A stretch of DNA of 64,000 bases from Hahella sp. KA22 (GTDB taxonomy: Bacteria > Pseudomonadota > Gammaproteobacteria > Pseudomonadales > Oleiphilaceae), in assembly GCF_004135205.1 (NCBI RefSeq), contig NZ_CP035490.1:6789001-6853000 (forward strand), written 5' to 3'. The notes under the pieces are model-generated. The model did no database searches, was not told the DNA's origin, and was given only the letters and a program-made list of their open reading frames with translations. Shown here one piece after another: positions 9,272 to 18,275 of the stretch. Both the position numbers and the translations under genes were made by a program. Each line of letters begins with the position of its first letter. Within the stretch, counting starts at the first letter, position 1.

Positions 9272-10435
9272 TCAAAGACGTCCATGTACAGCGTTTCTGA
9301 AGAGTTCCGCATACTGGCCTGCATCGAACGCAACCGGATTGCCGCCAGCGGAGGGGTCTTCCACCGCCATGGCGCCGACACGCTCCGCGTCGCTGTCGTC
9401 AATACCGATCGCAGACAAAGCATGCGGAATGCCCAGGCTTTCACGCAGCGCCAGCACCCAGTTCAGGAAGCCGTCGAATCCTGGCTCCGACAAGTCCAGA
9501 TAACGCACCAGACGAGTGATGCGCTCTTCAATCGCCTCGCGGTTCGCCTTCAGCACGTAAGGCATGAGAATCGCATTGAGCAAACCATGATGCGCGTTGT
9601 ACAAAGCGCCCAGCGGGTGCGCCAGGGCGTGCATGCCGCCAAGGCCTTTCTGGAACGCCGTAGCGCCCATGCTGGAGGCGACCAGCATCTGCGTGCGCGC
9701 CTCAATATCGGCGCCGTCTGCGACAGCGCGGGGCAGATAGTCTTTCACCAGACGAATGCCTTCCACCGCAATGCCTTCCGCCAAGGGGTGATAAAAAGGC
9801 GAACACAACGCTTCCAGATTATGGGAAAGCGCGTCCATCCCGGTCGCAGCCGTGATGGGCGGCGGCAGGCCGACGGTCAACTCTGGGTCCAGAATCACCA
9901 GCGCCGGCAACATACGCGGATGGAAGATAATTTTTTTGACGTGCTTGGCGGCGTCCGTGATCACCGAGGCCCGCCCTACTTCTGAACCTGTTCCCGCCGT
10001 CGTGGGCACGGCGACCACCGGCGCCATGCCAGCTTCGTTGACCCGCGTCCAGTTATCGCCGACATCTTCAAAATCCCATAACGGACGATCCTGTCCAACC
10101 ATCAGCGCCACCGCTTTGGCGGCGTCCAACGCAGAACCGCCGCCAAAGGCGATGACGCCATCATGGCCGCCAGCGCGATATGCGGCCACTCCCGCTTCCA
10201 CATTTTCTCCCGTGGGATTGCCTTGAATGTCCGCGAACAGCCCGCATTGCAGCCCGGCGTCACGGCAGAGAGCAACGGTGTCCTGCACCATCGGCAAGGA
10301 TTTCAGACCTGGGTCGGTTATCAGCAGAGGCGACCGCATGCCGAGATTTCGACAGAGTTCCGGCAGTTCCCGGATACGTCCGGCGCCAGTGCGGATGGCG
10401 GTCGGATAATTCCAATTGGCTTGTAGTGCACTCAT
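9272..10435 (-). CDS. Iron-containing alcohol dehydrogenase
   Basis: This is a group III NAD(P)-dependent alcohol dehydrogenase of 387 residues. It shows the nucleotide-binding motif GGGSALDAAKA near residue 98, VPTTAGTGSEV, and the metal ligands in ATGMDALSHNLEA and in GGMHALAHPLGALYNAHHG. The substrate is not readable; from the neighbours a gamma-glutamylated amino-alcohol is plausible. It follows the aldehyde dehydrogenase gene and is separated from the amidotransferase by 16 bases, so all appear to form one minus-strand operon. Confidence 0.92.
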   Translation of the reverse strand: MSALQANWNYPTAIRTGAGRIRELPELCRNLGMRSPLLITDPGLKSLPMVQDTVALCRDAGLQCGLFADIQGNPTGENVEAGVAAYRAGGHDGVIAFGGGSALDAAKAVALMVGQDRPLWDFEDVGDNWTRVNEAGMAPVVAVPTTAGTGSEVGRASVITDAAKHVKKIIFHPRMLPALVILDPELTVGLPPPITAATGMDALSHNLEALCSPFYHPLAEGIAVEGIRLVKDYLPRAVADGADIEARTQMLVASSMGATAFQKGLGGMHALAHPLGALYNAHHGLLNAILMPYVLKANREAIEERITRLVRYLDLSEPGFDGFLNWVLALRESLGIPHALSAIGIDDSDAERVGAMAVEDPSAGGNPVAFDAGQYAELFRNAVHGRL

Positions 10436-10494
10436 GTACAGTCTCTTTAATACGCTCGTTAAAGTTTTTGTTTCGCCATTGTTTACAACTGGCG

Positions 10495-11883
10495 TTACAG
10501 CATCTTGATATGGAAAGACTTGGGCCGGGTCAGGGATTCATAGCCCAGCTTGGACAAGGTGCAGCCGCGCCCGGAGTTCTTCACGCCGGTCCAGGCCAAC
10601 GCCGGGTCCAGATAATCGCAACGGTTGATAAAGAACGTGCCGGTATCGACCCGCTCGCCCAGCGCCACGCCCGCGTCCAGGTCCCGCGTAAAAATAGACG
10701 CGGTGAGGCCGAATTCGCTGTCGTTCATCAGCGTCACGGCTTCCTCATCGGACGCCACTTTCTGGATGCCGACAACCGGACCGAAAGACTCTTCGGTCAT
10801 TACCCGCATACTGTGGTCAACATTAGTCAGCACCTGCGGGGCCAGATAAGGCGTTCCTTCTTTATCCATCTCAAAGTCAGCGGGATTGATATGGGCGACG
10901 GCCCCCTGCTCCACGGCCTCGCGCACTTGTCCCCGCACGAATTCCGCCGCGGAAGCGCGCACCAGCGGCCCCAGGGTGGTGTTAGGATCATCGGAGCGCC
11001 CCAGGCGATAACTTCTGACCAGGGCGACGGCCTTCTCCACAAAGGCGTCATAAACGGATTCATGGACATAGATGCGCTCGATGCCGCAGCAGGACTGCCC
11101 CGAGTTGAAGAAAGCGCCATCAATGGTGGTTTCCACAGCGTGGTCAATATCCGCGTCCGCGCGAACATAAGCGGGGTCTTTGCCGCCCAATTCCAGGCCC
11201 ACGCCGATAAAACGGCCTGCGGCGGCGCGCTCCACCATGGCCCCGCCAGGGACAGAGCCGGTAAACGCGACGTAGTGAATGTCTGGCGAGCCGATCAGCG
11301 CTTCCGTATCCGCATGATTCAAATGCAGGTATTGGAATACGCCGTCAGGCAGGCCTGCTTCACGGAAAGCTTCGTAAATGCGCTCCGCGCACAAAGGCGT
11401 TTGCGCAGAATGTTTAAGCAGCACGGCGTTGCCGGCCAGAATCGCCGGCACAATGGCGTTAACCGCCGTCAGATAAGGATAGTTCCAGGGCGCAATGACA
11501 AAGGCCACGCCCAAGGGCTCACGTTTGATATAGCGACGAAAGCCCGGTTTCTCATCCAACTCTATCGGCGCCAGCGCTTCCTCCGCGACATCGATCATAA
11601 AACGGGCGCGCTCTTCAAATCCGCCCACTTCCCCCGCCGCGTAGCGAATTGGCCGTCCCATTTGCCAACACAACTCCGTCGCGATCTCGTCACGTTTGGC
11701 GACAAAGGCGTCCACCATCTTGCGACAGATGTCCCGCCGCTGCGCCAGCGTAGTGCGCTTCCAATCGCGCTGGGCTTGCGCCGCCTTAGCCGTGGCGGCG
11801 GCGATGGCCGCTTGATCAGCGTAGGGACGCTCAACGTAGAGAGATCCATCCACAGGGGACCAAGTCTTCTGCATAGTGCTCAT
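10495..11883 (-). CDS. NAD(P)-dependent aldehyde dehydrogenase
   Basis: The 462-residue protein has the aldehyde dehydrogenase landmarks: the substrate-channel segment VIAPWNYPYLTAVNAIVPAI, the Glu-bearing LELGGKDPAYV, the catalytic cysteine in FNSGQSCCGIERIYV, and the C-terminal EESFGPVVGIQ. It would oxidise the aldehyde made by the adjacent alcohol dehydrogenase to an acid. Position in the middle of a permease-ligase-dehydrogenase cluster suggests amine or amino-alcohol catabolism; the exact substrate is inferred. Confidence 0.93.
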   Translation of the reverse strand: MSTMQKTWSPVDGSLYVERPYADQAAIAAATAKAAQAQRDWKRTTLAQRRDICRKMVDAFVAKRDEIATELCWQMGRPIRYAAGEVGGFEERARFMIDVAEEALAPIELDEKPGFRRYIKREPLGVAFVIAPWNYPYLTAVNAIVPAILAGNAVLLKHSAQTPLCAERIYEAFREAGLPDGVFQYLHLNHADTEALIGSPDIHYVAFTGSVPGGAMVERAAAGRFIGVGLELGGKDPAYVRADADIDHAVETTIDGAFFNSGQSCCGIERIYVHESVYDAFVEKAVALVRSYRLGRSDDPNTTLGPLVRASAAEFVRGQVREAVEQGAVAHINPADFEMDKEGTPYLAPQVLTNVDHSMRVMTEESFGPVVGIQKVASDEEAVTLMNDSEFGLTASIFTRDLDAGVALGERVDTGTFFINRCDYLDPALAWTGVKNSGRGCTLSKLGYESLTRPKSFHIKML

Positions 11884-11947
11884 TTTCGATTCTCTTACCT
11901 TTACTTAAAGGATAGTCATGGGACTGAAGGTCATTCTGATCGTCGCG

Positions 11948-13327
11948 CTAGATAATCTCGAAATAACGCTCCAGCTCCCAATCCGTAATGTGGCGACGGA
12001 ATTCGCGGCCTTCCCAATCGCGGGTGGCGGCGTAATGTTCAACAAACTCATTCCCGAATAACTCACGCGCCGCTTCCGAGCGACGTAAGGCTGCAGCCGC
12101 GTCCACCAACGTGGACGGCAACGCCAGCTGTCTGGGATGTTCCTGATCGTAGGCGTTACCGGACACCATCTCTTCCGGCTCCAGTTCGTGTTCAATACCG
12201 TAAAGACCTGAGCCAAGAGACGCGGCCAGGGCGATATAGGGATTGGCGTCGGCGGAGCCCAGTCGATATTCGACCCGCTGCGACTTATCCGATCCGGGAA
12301 TGACCCGTAGCGCCGTCGTGCGGTTTTCGCAGCCCCAGGTCGCATCGGTCGGCGCCCAGAACCCCGGAACCAAACGGGAATAGGCGTTTACTGTCTGCGC
12401 CATCATCGCCAGCATTTCCGGCATCAGCTTTTGCTGTCCGGCGATAAAATGACGCTGCATCTTGCTCATGTTCATGGGCTGACCGGCTTCATAGAAGGCC
12501 GATTTGCCGCTTTCTTTATGCCGCAACGACATATGGATGTGCCCGGATTGGCCGGGATAGTCGTTAGACCACTTGGCCATGAATGTGGCCATCATGTTCT
12601 TACGCTGCGCCCATACCTTGGTGAAGGTCTTGAACAAAGCCGCCTTGTCCGCCGCTGCGCAGGCTGAATCCACCGTCAATGCCGCCTCCAGGACGCCTGG
12701 TCCGGTTTCGGTGTGCAGTCCTTCCAAAGGGAAGTCCATTTTCTCGCACAGATCCAACAGCTCATGATAAAGCTCCGCGTGCACGGAGTTACGCAGCATG
12801 GAGTAGCCGAAAAAACCCGGCGTGATCGGCTCCAGATTGCGATATCCTTTGGCGCGAGCGGAATGCGGCGTTTCATTGAACATGAAGAACTCATATTCAA
12901 AGGCGGCATAGGCGTCCAGCCCCATGTCCTCCGCACGACGCAGTACGCGTGACAACACATTGCGCGGACAGATACGCGCAGCGGGTCCATCGAAGTCGCA
13001 CAAAAACAGCAACATGCCCGGCTCGAAGGGGATGTCGCGGCAGCTCTCCGGCAGAATTTTCACCGGAGCGTCCGGGTAGCCTGTATGCCAGCCGGTGTAT
13101 TTGACGCCGACATTTTCATAAAGCTGGTCTTGTGAGTCCCAGCCCAACACCACGTCACAGAAGGCAAAGCCGCTTTCCAGTGAGGAAAAGAACTTCTCCT
13201 TACTCATGTACTTGCCGCGCATAACGCCATCGTTATCAAACAATCCGACCTTCACATGGGTCAGATTGCGCTCTTCCACAATCCGTTTGGCGTCGGCGAT
13301 AGTTTTTACGTCTCTTGTCTTTATCAT
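11948..13327 (-). CDS. Glutamine synthetase-family gamma-glutamyl-amine ligase
   Basis: The 459-residue protein belongs to the glutamine synthetase superfamily but resembles PuuA/IpuC-type ligases that join glutamate to amines. Seen are the N-terminal beta-grasp segment (VGLFDNDGVMRGKYMSKEKF), SGHIHMSLRHKESGK, and VEYRLGSADANPYIALAAS. A second glutamine synthetase beside a permease and two dehydrogenases fits gamma-glutamylation of an imported amine rather than ammonia assimilation. The ATG at 13325-13327 is preferred; a frame extending to 13405 adds 26 residues without family character. AAGG lies upstream of the chosen start. Confidence 0.88.
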   Translation of the reverse strand: MIKTRDVKTIADAKRIVEERNLTHVKVGLFDNDGVMRGKYMSKEKFFSSLESGFAFCDVVLGWDSQDQLYENVGVKYTGWHTGYPDAPVKILPESCRDIPFEPGMLLFLCDFDGPAARICPRNVLSRVLRRAEDMGLDAYAAFEYEFFMFNETPHSARAKGYRNLEPITPGFFGYSMLRNSVHAELYHELLDLCEKMDFPLEGLHTETGPGVLEAALTVDSACAAADKAALFKTFTKVWAQRKNMMATFMAKWSNDYPGQSGHIHMSLRHKESGKSAFYEAGQPMNMSKMQRHFIAGQQKLMPEMLAMMAQTVNAYSRLVPGFWAPTDATWGCENRTTALRVIPGSDKSQRVEYRLGSADANPYIALAASLGSGLYGIEHELEPEEMVSGNAYDQEHPRQLALPSTLVDAAAALRRSEAARELFGNEFVEHYAATRDWEGREFRRHITDWELERYFEII

Positions 13328-13385
13328 TTCTAATCCGCCTTGTTGTGATTCTTGTTCAGTCCTGTTGCAGATAATGATCCTGGAG

Positions 13386-13397
13386 CCGGCGCGCCGG
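13386..13397. repeat. GC palindrome shared with the oxyR intergenic region
   Basis: CCGGCGCGCCGG, a perfect 12-base palindrome, lies in the gap between the permease and ligase genes. An identical copy is at 2417-2428. It may be a dispersed intergenic element or chance in GC-rich DNA. Confidence 0.4.
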
Positions 13398-13419
13398 CCC
13401 CGCAATCCCTTTAAGCCAA

Positions 13420-14898
13420 TTAACTCAATTCAGCCTCGGCCTTGGCGATGGCTTCAAACTCTTCCTCGGGAGCCTTCGCCACCAGGTGATGCCGACTATA
13501 AAAGGCGAAATACGCCACCATCACCGCATAGAACACGGCTGACCACATCGCGGCTTCCCGACTGACCAAAAAAGTGCTGATGAATGCGGCGACGGACAAG
13601 ACCAAAGCGATCCCAGTCGTCAATATGCCCCCTGGCGTACGATAGGGACGGTGCATATTGGGCTCTTTGACTCGCAGAATGATGTGCGACAGCATCATCA
13701 TGGCGTAGGAGATCGTGGCGCCAAACACCGCCATGGTGATCATCAAGTCTCCTTCTCCGGTCAATGACAGCAGAAACCCAATCACACCCGGCACAACCAG
13801 CGCCATTGTCGGCACTTTGCGATTGCCGGTTAAGGACAGCCAACGCGGCAGATAACCTGCGCGGGACAAAGCGAACACTTGACGGGAATAAGCGAAGATA
13901 ATGGAGAAGAAGCTGGCGATCAGGCCCGCCAGGCCTACCAAATTGACGAAGGTGGCCATGGCGGAGCTTTCACCGTATGCATGCTGCAGAGCGCCCACCA
14001 GCGGCGCGCTATGATCTTTCATCAGCTCAGCGCTGGAGCCGCCCGGCGCCAGGAACAACACCAATCCGCCGAAAATCAACAGAATCACCATGGCGGTGAT
14101 AATGCCCTTAGGCATGTCCTGAGCCGGGTTCTTAGTTTCTTCCGCAGCTAAAGGCACTCCTTCCACAGCCAGGAACAGCCACATGGCGAAAGGAATCGCC
14201 GCCCATATCCCAAAGTAACCCTGCGGCAGGAAGGCGCTGGCGCCCACGGCGGATTCGTTAACCGCGATATCCGTCAGGTTGGCCAGTTCAAACTCAGGCA
14301 GCATACCCAGGATAAACACCAGCAGCGCCGCCGCTGCAATAGCGGTGATGACCAGCATGATCTTCAACGCTTCGCCGGCGCCCCACAGGTGAATGCCCAC
14401 AAAAATGATATAGAAAGCAGCGTAGACCAAGGGACCATTCAGGCCGAACATCTCCCCCACATAGCCGCCAATGAAGATGGCGATGGCCGCAGGCGCGATA
14501 GCGTATTCAAGGAGAATGGCGGTGCCGGTGAGAAAGCCCCCAAGCGGGCCCATGGCGCGACGGGCGAAGCCATAACCGCCGCCGGCGGTGGGAATGGCGG
14601 AGGAGAGTTCCGCCAGGCCGAACACCATGAAGGTGTACATCGCGGCCATCAGAATCGTGGCGATAAACATGCCGCCGAAACCGCCCTGCTCCAGGCCAAA
14701 GTTCCAGCCGGCGAAATCACCGGAGATAACATAAGAGACGCCAAGACTGGCCAGCAGAATCCATCCCGCCGCTCCCTTTTTTAATTGACGTTTTTCCAGA
14801 TAGTCATTGGATACATTCTCATAATCCACCGTTCCGACATGAGCAACTGAAGGCGCAATGCTGTTGTCAGACGCTGTGGCAGCGGACGTTTCGGCCAT
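13420..14898 (-). CDS. APC-family amino acid/ethanolamine permease
   Basis: A 492-residue, twelve-helix-type transporter of the amino acid-polyamine-organocation family. The N-terminal GAAGWILLASLGVSYVISGD, the glycine-rich helix AELSSAIPTAGGGYGFARRA, and AEETKNPAQDMPKG match the ethanolamine-permease branch as I remember it. It would import ethanolamine or a related amine across the inner membrane. It is the first gene of the minus-strand cluster whose next gene encodes the ligase, so imported amine could be glutamylated at once. A GGGGGATTAA stretch precedes the ATG. Substrate assignment is family-based. Confidence 0.88.
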   Translation of the reverse strand: MAETSAATASDNSIAPSVAHVGTVDYENVSNDYLEKRQLKKGAAGWILLASLGVSYVISGDFAGWNFGLEQGGFGGMFIATILMAAMYTFMVFGLAELSSAIPTAGGGYGFARRAMGPLGGFLTGTAILLEYAIAPAAIAIFIGGYVGEMFGLNGPLVYAAFYIIFVGIHLWGAGEALKIMLVITAIAAAALLVFILGMLPEFELANLTDIAVNESAVGASAFLPQGYFGIWAAIPFAMWLFLAVEGVPLAAEETKNPAQDMPKGIITAMVILLIFGGLVLFLAPGGSSAELMKDHSAPLVGALQHAYGESSAMATFVNLVGLAGLIASFFSIIFAYSRQVFALSRAGYLPRWLSLTGNRKVPTMALVVPGVIGFLLSLTGEGDLMITMAVFGATISYAMMMLSHIILRVKEPNMHRPYRTPGGILTTGIALVLSVAAFISTFLVSREAAMWSAVFYAVMVAYFAFYSRHHLVAKAPEEEFEAIAKAEAELS

Positions 14899-15164
14899 GG
14901 GTTAATCCCCCTGTTTATTGTTGTTTACTAGGACGACGCCCTATCTCCGCAGAGATGAGCGCGCAGGCTTCAAACACCAACCGATTCTAGGAGGCCCCAA
15001 AAAACCCAGCAAATACAATCACTTTCATCGCAAAGCTAGTATTAGGGAAACTTATAGTGCGCTGAAATGACGCGCCGGGCGCGTTATCCGCATGCCCTGA
15101 AAGGGGAATTGAAATAAACTGCCGGGAGAAGATTTACAGCAAAACGGGGCCAAAAGGAGGCATT

Positions 15165-15638
15165 GTGCTGGAAAAGATAAACGCCTGGATCGACGACACC
15201 AACCGTAAGAACTACGATCACCGCCGCGCCTGTACGGAGTTCGCCCAAGCGTTCGCTGGCTTCTACTCGCCGGAATTTCTGGCCAGCGCCTATTTCGTTG
15301 TGACCGACGATATTCCCAGACCCGACTTTCCAGAACTGCGCCAAATGGGATTCGGCAGCTTTATAGATATGCCCGTCAATGGGACCACCTATAAAGATAC
15401 TTACTACATAAGAAGCTCAGCGGTTTCCGAGTTGCGAGTGCATTTTCATGAATTGGCGCACGTAGTGCAGTGGCGTGAGCTGGGCGCGTTGAACTTTATC
15501 CAGCGTTACATGAAAGAAATTCTGACTTGTGGTTATGCAAACGCCCCCTTGGAGATCATGGCGTATGATCTGGATAAGCGCTACGGCGCGAAAGTCGACG
15601 CCTTTGATATTCCTGAATATGTCATCAGGAACCTGTAG
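15165..15638 (+). CDS. Small HExxH metalloprotease-like protein of unknown function
   Basis: The 157-residue protein has a zincin motif HELAHVVQWRELG around residue 94, with a candidate third ligand Glu in APLEIMAYDLDKRYG some 30 residues later. No signal peptide or membrane segment is visible, so a cytoplasmic zinc hydrolase is plausible. The start is GTG at 15165 with a perfect AGGAGG only four bases upstream; no other start in frame is better. It is divergent from the permease and convergent with zapE. I do not recognise a named family. Confidence 0.75.
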   Translation: MLEKINAWIDDTNRKNYDHRRACTEFAQAFAGFYSPEFLASAYFVVTDDIPRPDFPELRQMGFGSFIDMPVNGTTYKDTYYIRSSAVSELRVHFHELAHVVQWRELGALNFIQRYMKEILTCGYANAPLEIMAYDLDKRYGAKVDAFDIPEYVIRNL

Positions 15639-15650
15639 CTCAACAGCAAG

Positions 15651-16838
15651 TCAGGCCAGTTCCGACGGCTCGCGCAGATGCTGATACTGCAACGACCCCA
15701 TTTCCATCAACCGGCTGCGCGCCCGCTCAAATTCAAAAGTCAGCGCGCCGCGAGTATAGAGTTCCGCCAGTGGCGCCAAGGCAGTCATGTAAAGTCGTAC
15801 TTTGCGCTCGTACAACTCGTCCACCAGCGCAATAAATCGACGCGCCGCATCATCACTCCGCGACAACACCACAGCCCTTTCCCCTGTTGCGCCGGAACCG
15901 ACACTGCCGTCTTCCGTTCCCCGCGCCTTGATCCTCTCATACGCCTCGCCGCTTAACGGCGGGATATTGAGAAGAATAATCAGATCGAAGCGTTCAGCGA
16001 GATCAACGTAATCCAGGTGACTGCGCGGTCCTTCGCAAAGAGCCGCAAAATCGAATGCGATCCTCCGTCCAGCGCGAGCCACATAGGCGATATCGCGGGA
16101 CAGCACCCGTACCGTACGCGGCTTGTCACTTTCCGCCACTAACTCAAAACGCTGTAGCAAGTCGTCCTGGATATCAGACAACGCAGACTGGTCACGCTCA
16201 ACAAAATAAATTGCTTCCGATTGCAATGCGCGTTCACGGTGGTCCAGCCCGCCATCCATGTGCAAAGTTTGTGTATGCGCCTGGATCGCAGCGATAGCAG
16301 GCAAAAAGCGAGAGCGCTGCAAACCGTCCCAATACAGCTTTTCCGGCGGCGTATTGCTCGTCGCCACCAGCGTCACATTGAACTCAAACAGCGACTGCAA
16401 CAGCCCGCCCAGCAGCATAGCGTCGCCAATATCCGAGACGAAAAACTCATCGAAGCAAAGTACAGAGTAGCGACGGCTGAAGTCTCTGGCGATACGTCGC
16501 AAAGGCTCTGGCGTTCCACTCAACGCCTGCAACTGCTGGTGCACGGACGCCATAAAATGATGGAAATGCTGACGCAAAACCTGTTCTGGATTGAGGCTGG
16601 CGACGAAAAGATCCATCAAAAACGTCTTGCCCCGCCCCACTTTGCCCCACAGATACAACCCCGATACATACTCCGACCGCCCCACCAACCACTTAGGACG
16701 ACCGCCAGCGCCCGCCAACCGCTCATACAAATCCTGCAACGCATTCAAAGCCGTCACCTGCGACGGATCAGCCTGAATTTCACCAGCGTTGAGTAAAGAG
16801 TCGTAGCGTTGTTTGGGGCCTGGGGGAGTTGTGTACAT
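15651..16838 (-). CDS. zapE: ZapE/AFG1-family cell division ATPase
   Basis: ZapE is an AFG1-like P-loop ATPase linked to Z-ring constriction under stress. The 395-residue protein has Walker A GKVGRGKTFLMD near residue 70, Walker B SVLCFDEFFVSD, a sensor-like LVATSNTPPEKLY and the later AEHF-type region replaced by LAERFDLIILLNIPPL. Length is close to the family norm. It follows the GIY-YIG gene on the minus strand after about 70 bases and ends 12 bases from the HExxH gene stop. Confidence 0.9.
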   Translation of the reverse strand: MYTTPPGPKQRYDSLLNAGEIQADPSQVTALNALQDLYERLAGAGGRPKWLVGRSEYVSGLYLWGKVGRGKTFLMDLFVASLNPEQVLRQHFHHFMASVHQQLQALSGTPEPLRRIARDFSRRYSVLCFDEFFVSDIGDAMLLGGLLQSLFEFNVTLVATSNTPPEKLYWDGLQRSRFLPAIAAIQAHTQTLHMDGGLDHRERALQSEAIYFVERDQSALSDIQDDLLQRFELVAESDKPRTVRVLSRDIAYVARAGRRIAFDFAALCEGPRSHLDYVDLAERFDLIILLNIPPLSGEAYERIKARGTEDGSVGSGATGERAVVLSRSDDAARRFIALVDELYERKVRLYMTALAPLAELYTRGALTFEFERARSRLMEMGSLQYQHLREPSELA

Positions 16839-16909
16839 CTCAACGCAATAGTGAATTCTTAAGTTAAAGGGTCGTTAGGGGGAGATCTATGCAATTGTAA
16901 TGCTCGGGA

Positions 16910-17803
16910 CTATCTCGCCTTTACCGCTCTGGATATCTCTTGCTCTTCCGCCGACTTCAGATCCTTGCCTGTCGCATCCTTCCACTCGATAAGCCCATTG
17001 GCGCTTCGCCCCATGATGACAGCAGCCGCTGCCGAAGGACTACTAAAGAGATAGTCTGCGTTGAAAAGTAACTTTTCGCCCGATATGCCTAATACTCCGG
17101 CTTCCATAAGCTCTTCCCTAAGAGCGTTGAAGCCTTTAGAAAAGGACGGCACAGTACTTGTGGCGGCTTCTGAGCCAGCGAACACAACAAACCCATCATT
17201 CGTGCGCCGCCCCCGACCACTGGCTCCTCTGGCGCCTTTCACATAAAAAACATCTGGTGATCGCGCCGATGCGTCATCCACTTTCACTAAAGGCTCAAAC
17301 ACCCTGAATCCCATCGTGTTGACTAGGATTTTTATATACTCAATAAACTCTTCCATCTCCGCTTGGTCAGGCTCTGAAATGGCGCTTCGAGTGGGCGTAT
17401 TGCCATTTTGAATATCAAATCGGCCAGCCGTTTTGGCAATATCGCAAAGCCTGGATTCAAGGTACTTAATATGCGCCTTATTTAAATTCTCATCTTTGCT
17501 GGTGAATACCACCGACTCATTCCAGAACTCTTTGTCTGACACATGCTTTACGAGACGCTCATAGGCATTTTCAGTTTCTCCCACATAGGCTTTGGGTTTA
17601 GCGGTGGGAGAGTCTGCGCGACCAAAAAGTATACACACAGCGGTCCCTTTCAGGTCGCTGCGGTCAGCACAATCTTTTACTTTTGCCCTCGGGATACGAT
17701 AAGCCTTACCCGTCCAGTTGGATATTTCACACACCATCCTGCCTTCTGGATCAGCGTCCATCAAAAACAGCTTTATCGTCTTCCCATACTTCTTTGCGTA
17801 CAT
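16910..17803 (-). CDS. GIY-YIG nuclease-family protein, likely with a C-terminal DUF4357
   Basis: The 297-residue protein carries a divergent GIY-YIG nuclease core around residues 60-130: AYVGETENAYERL, an FWNESVVFTSKD segment and NKAHIKYLESRL, the order seen in GIY-YIG/DUF4357 proteins. A second domain rich in Ala/Gly follows (VVFAGSEAATST). Such proteins are common in defence and mobile regions, but its role is unknown. The ATG at 17801-17803 has AAGGAAA upstream and is preferred over an ATG at 17876-17878. It lies just outside the island border, beside the displaced yicC terminator. Confidence 0.8.
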   Translation of the reverse strand: MYAKKYGKTIKLFLMDADPEGRMVCEISNWTGKAYRIPRAKVKDCADRSDLKGTAVCILFGRADSPTAKPKAYVGETENAYERLVKHVSDKEFWNESVVFTSKDENLNKAHIKYLESRLCDIAKTAGRFDIQNGNTPTRSAISEPDQAEMEEFIEYIKILVNTMGFRVFEPLVKVDDASARSPDVFYVKGARGASGRGRRTNDGFVVFAGSEAATSTVPSFSKGFNALREELMEAGVLGISGEKLLFNADYLFSSPSAAAAVIMGRSANGLIEWKDATGKDLKSAEEQEISRAVKAR

Positions 17804-17902
17804 GGCTTTCCTTAATCCTGAGCCTCTACAACCTGTAGAAAATTCGGTCCTTCTAACTGAGAGGCGGCTCTTCGCCATAGGAATTTTCTACTCTATTCGG
17901 GC

Positions 17903-17929
17903 AATAAAAAACCCTGCATTCACAGGGTT
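17903..17929 (-). terminator. Original yicC terminator, now separated from yicC
   Basis: AACCCTG pairs with CAGGGTT (loop of six), and the minus strand then reads TTTTTTATT, a textbook Rho-independent terminator. On the minus strand it comes right after the displaced copy of the yicC 3' end at 17953-17976. The natural reading is that it terminated yicC before the island inserted. Confidence 0.8.
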
Positions 17930-17952
17930 ATCTGGCGCGAGCTCAGTTCGAT

Positions 17953-17976
17953 TTACTCGACGTTCTGGATCTGCTC
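17953..17976. other. Island attachment site, distal copy (attL)
   Basis: This 24-base stretch matches the last eight codons of yicC at 37511-37534 at 20 of 24 positions, with 11 identical bases (TGGATCTGCTC) in a row. On the minus strand it reads as codons for E-Q-I-Q-N-V-E then TAA, against E-Q-I-Q-N-I-E then TAG in the present gene. It is therefore the displaced original gene end and marks the far boundary of the inserted element. Confidence 0.85.
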
Positions 17977-18045
17977 ATTGAGTAGCGGCCTAGACCCTAA
18001 CAAACTCAACGAGTTATCGAAAAGAAACCGTTCAAAAATGCCTGT

Positions 18046-18070
18046 TTGCCCACCAAACTGCCCACCACTT
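18046..18070. repeat. Paired TGCCCACC repeats, candidate left integrase arm sites
   Basis: Two copies of TGCCCACC lie 12 bases apart, about 70 bases inside the left border. The 25-base block matches a block at 37371-37395 near the right border at 22 of 25 positions, in the same orientation. Such paired motifs near both ends are what arm-type binding sites of a tyrosine recombinase look like; binding is inferred. Confidence 0.6.
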
Positions 18071-18202
18071 GCCTATGGCTTTTACTAAATCTTAGTGGTT
18101 AGCAATGGAAAAACAGTGCCGTTTTTATGCTGCTGTTAGAGCTAAAACATAGCAGTTTTGAAGGGCTTTATCGAGTAATTTTTTCAACACCTCATTTGAT
18201 AA

Positions 18203-18261
18203 TGGATACAATAATATCCACTTTCCGTTTTATTTCGCTATAATGGATATGAATGTATCCA
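18203..18261 (+). promoter_or_regulatory. hipB promoter with two palindromic operators
   Basis: Two 18-base inverted repeats of form TGGATA-N6-TATCCA lie at 18203-18220 and 18244-18261. A -10 box TATAAT at 18239-18244 sits between and overlaps the second. Autorepression by the downstream HipB-like protein is the obvious reading. Known HipB operators have TATCC-N8-GGATA half-sites in the opposite order, so this is a related but rearranged operator type. Confidence 0.7.
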
Positions 18262-18275
18262 TTTGGCCTTTGCGG

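Noticed and set aside
10180-11955. A 591-codon open frame on the plus strand
   Set aside because: It lies antisense to the alcohol and aldehyde dehydrogenase genes, whose minus-strand frames are clear family members; the plus frame has no domain-like sequence and is a GC-rich shadow.
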